Positions 61,973-64,000 of a DNA stretch of 64,000 nucleotides are shown here, in pieces. The stretch lies in NCBI RefSeq assembly GCF_001429765.1, contig NZ_LMJB01000005.1:560549-624548 (forward strand), in the 5' to 3' direction. How positions within the stretch are numbered: position 1 is the first letter of the stretch; each line of letters begins with the position of its first letter. Origin of the DNA: Flavobacterium sp. Root901. GTDB taxonomy: Bacteria; Bacteroidota; Bacteroidia; Flavobacteriales; Flavobacteriaceae. The translations under genes and the position numbers were made by a program. The notes beneath the pieces were generated by a model. That model was not told the origin of the DNA. It worked only from the letters and a program-made list of their open reading frames with translations, and ran no database searches.

Positions 61973-63658
61973 ATGGACCAAAGGCTTTCACTCGCAGATT
62001 ATGCGGTTTTTATCATTTACTTTATCGTAGTCTCTGTATACGGCTACACTGTTTATCGCAAACGTAAACAAGACGAACAAGACGCAAAAGCCTATTTTCT
62101 TGCCGAAGGAAATTTAACATGGTGGGCAATTGGAGCTTCTTTAATTGCATCAAACATTTCAGCAGAACAATTCATCGGAATGAGTGGTGAAGGTTTCTTT
62201 TTAGGAATCGCTGTTGCCGCTTACGAATGGATAGCTGCTATTGCCTTAATTATTGTAGCTGTTTGGTTTATTCCTGTTTATCTTAAAAATAAGATCTACA
62301 CGATGCCTCAATTCTTAAAAACACGTTACAACGAATCGACTGCTTTGATTATGGCTGTTTTCTGGTTGTTTCTTTATGTTTTTGTCAACTTAACTTCTAT
62401 TCTGTATTTAGGTGCAGTTGCGATTAATGGACTTGCGGGAGGAGAATATCTTCACGTTATTATGGTTGGTTTAGCTGTTTTTGCTTTGTTTATTTCTCTT
62501 GGAGGAATGAAAGTTGTGGCTTATACTGACGTTATTCAGGTTGCTGTATTAATCATTGGTGGATTGGTAACTTCTTATATCGCCTTAACTACAGTGGGAC
62601 AATATTTTGGAGTTGGCGAAAATGCAATTGCCGGTTTTAAAGTTTTAATGAAAGAAGCTCCGGAACATTTCAAAATGATCATTCCGAAACCAACTGCAGC
62701 TTCATCTCAAAATGATATTGATAAATATTTGACCTTCCCAGGCTTGATGTCTTACCTTGCCGGTATCTGGATTATCAACTTAAATTATTGGGGATGTAAC
62801 CAATACATTACACAAAGAGCTCTTGGTGCAGATTTACAAACTGCACGTACAGGAATTTTATTTGCCGGTATGTTAAAATTATTGATGCCGTTGATTGTAA
62901 TGCTTCCTGGAATTGCTGCTTTCGTTTTATACAAAGACGGACATTTACCTCAATTAGTTGGAGGAAAAGACGGTGCTTATTCTGCAGTATTGACATTCCT
63001 TCCAACAGGTTTAAAAGGACTTTCTGTTGCGGCTTTGACTGCTGCAATTGTGGCTTCGCTTGCCGGAAAAGTAAACAGTATTTCGACGATTTATACTTTA
63101 GATATTCATAAAAAATACATTCAAAAAGAAGCTGGCGAAAAACAGCAGGTAAACATTGGTAGAATTGCCGTTTTTGCCGCAATGCTTTTAGCCGTTTTAT
63201 TTACATGGAATGATATCCTGGGAATTGGTGGTGTAGGTGGTTTCACATACATTCAAAAATACACCGGATTTATCAGCCCTGGGGTTTTTGCAATGTTTGT
63301 TTTAGGTATGTTCTGGAAAAGAACTACGGGAGCAGCTGCTATCGTTGGGGTTATTTTAGGATTTGTATTGTCTGTTTTATTCAACGAATATGCTCCGGCT
63401 TTATTCGGAAACGAGACTTTATTATATACTGCGTATAAAAATGCTAAAGGCATTTACGAAATTCCTTTCCACATTTGTATGGGATTATCTTTCTTATTCA
63501 CCACTTTAGTTATGGTTGCAATGAGTTTTGCAGGGCCAAAAGTAAATCCAAAAGCTTTTGAATCTGATCCGGGTATGTTTGCCGTGAAACCGCAAACTAC
63601 TGTTCTAATTATCATTACATTACTGATTATTATCGCTTTATACGTTAAATTCTGGTAA
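61973..63658 (+). CDS. SSS-family sodium/sugar symporter
   Basis: 561 residues with about 14 membrane segments. SSS signature regions: YFLAEGNLTWWAIGASLIASNISAEQFIGMSGEGF (start YFLAEGNLTWW) and the central YWGCNQYITQRALGA, as in the Vibrio galactose transporter vSGLT. Na+ coupling and sugar import are known for the family. The gene follows galT by 247 bp, with its own promoter and an AraR-type site, so arabinose is at least as likely a substrate as galactose. Confidence 0.9.
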   Translation: MDQRLSLADYAVFIIYFIVVSVYGYTVYRKRKQDEQDAKAYFLAEGNLTWWAIGASLIASNISAEQFIGMSGEGFFLGIAVAAYEWIAAIALIIVAVWFIPVYLKNKIYTMPQFLKTRYNESTALIMAVFWLFLYVFVNLTSILYLGAVAINGLAGGEYLHVIMVGLAVFALFISLGGMKVVAYTDVIQVAVLIIGGLVTSYIALTTVGQYFGVGENAIAGFKVLMKEAPEHFKMIIPKPTAASSQNDIDKYLTFPGLMSYLAGIWIINLNYWGCNQYITQRALGADLQTARTGILFAGMLKLLMPLIVMLPGIAAFVLYKDGHLPQLVGGKDGAYSAVLTFLPTGLKGLSVAALTAAIVASLAGKVNSISTIYTLDIHKKYIQKEAGEKQQVNIGRIAVFAAMLLAVLFTWNDILGIGGVGGFTYIQKYTGFISPGVFAMFVLGMFWKRTTGAAAIVGVILGFVLSVLFNEYAPALFGNETLLYTAYKNAKGIYEIPFHICMGLSFLFTTLVMVAMSFAGPKVNPKAFESDPGMFAVKPQTTVLIIITLLIIIALYVKFW

Positions 63659-63684
63659 TTTATTAATAAAGTAATTTTGAAGTG

Positions 63685-63716
63685 AAAAGGGATCCTATTT
63701 TAGGATCCCTTTTTTG
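63685..63716 (+). terminator. Terminator of the symporter gene
   Basis: AAAAGGGATCCTA (63685-63697) and TAGGATCCC plus T run (63701-63715) form a long stem with loop TTT. The remaining 63717-64000 shows no gene, RNA or promoter that could be supported. Confidence 0.88.
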
Positions 63717-64000
63717 TTTTGAAGCTCATCTAGTTAGAATCAAATATTAAAATAATAAGTAAATTCTTGTTATTTGTTTTGGTGCTTTAATATTTTATTA
63801 TAGTTTTACATTACTAATACCAATACTTGCAAAGTAAAGACAGTTTTAAATTTCCACACAAATTCTATTAGAAAAAACAATCATTTCGTTTTGAAATCGC
63901 TGCATCGGTGATTTTTCTTTATGATAAAAAAGATTATTTCTTCAATGCGTACGCACTTGTTAAATGTCTTTTTGAATTTATATAGAAAATATACTGTAAA

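Overview
The window looks like a chromosomal segment of a Flavobacterium-type member of the Bacteroidota. Support comes from the AT-rich intergenic DNA, flavobacterial promoters (TTG, about 19 nt, then TAnnTTTG), lack of obvious Shine-Dalgarno sites, SusC/SusD transport, flavobacterial lipoproteins, and core proteins of flavobacterial type (IPExxxVDY protein, L25 with a Lys/Ala tail, 632-residue PurF-like enzyme). No phage, integrase, transposase or CRISPR array was seen.

Layout. Positions 1-2400 hold a tandem tRNA-Asn pair, a small membrane protein, a TPR protein and an autoregulated-looking XRE regulator. Positions 2466-5298 hold a restriction-modification island: an NgoBV-like PD-(D/E)XK endonuclease, a convergent m5C methyltransferase, a small DUF6471 protein and a Vsr mismatch endonuclease. 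Positions 5463-17740 are accessory: a C1-type peptidase, two AraC regulators (one membrane-anchored), a CPBP protease, outer-membrane barrels, and a sulfatase / HAD phosphatase / barrel / DUF1254 cluster. Positions 18134-32943 are mostly housekeeping: pyk, an IPExxxVDY protein, rnc, fabF, acpP, purN, rnhA, an ECF sigma factor with a membrane partner, a PfkB kinase, a PurF-like enzyme, sod, pth, rplY, prs and tRNA-Leu. Between the PurF-like gene and sod lie two tandem copies of a probable small RNA gene of about 70 nt.

Positions 34463-63658 form a sugar-utilisation region. On the minus strand, susC, susD and seven glycosidases (four GH43, two GH51, one GH127) break down arabinan or arabinogalactan. 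They are followed by araB, araD, araA and an aldose 1-epimerase. A Nudix-type AraR regulator is divergent from susC. A GntR regulator is divergent from galM, galK and galT, and these are followed by an SSS sodium/sugar symporter.

The main regulatory observation is a 19-bp dyad, AARTGT-N7-ACAYTT, found seven times: four in the susC-araR gap, one on the araB promoter, one just upstream of the symporter promoter, and one orphan copy behind araR. This is probably the AraR operator, and it ties the symporter to arabinose even though the gene follows the galactose genes. Other structures without explanation are a 265-bp nested inverted repeat directly before the ECF sigma gene, paired TTGCAA dyads upstream of the sulfatase, palindromic intergenic repeats in the arabinan locus, and promoters so close to start codons that leaderless mRNAs are likely (XRE gene, possibly pth).
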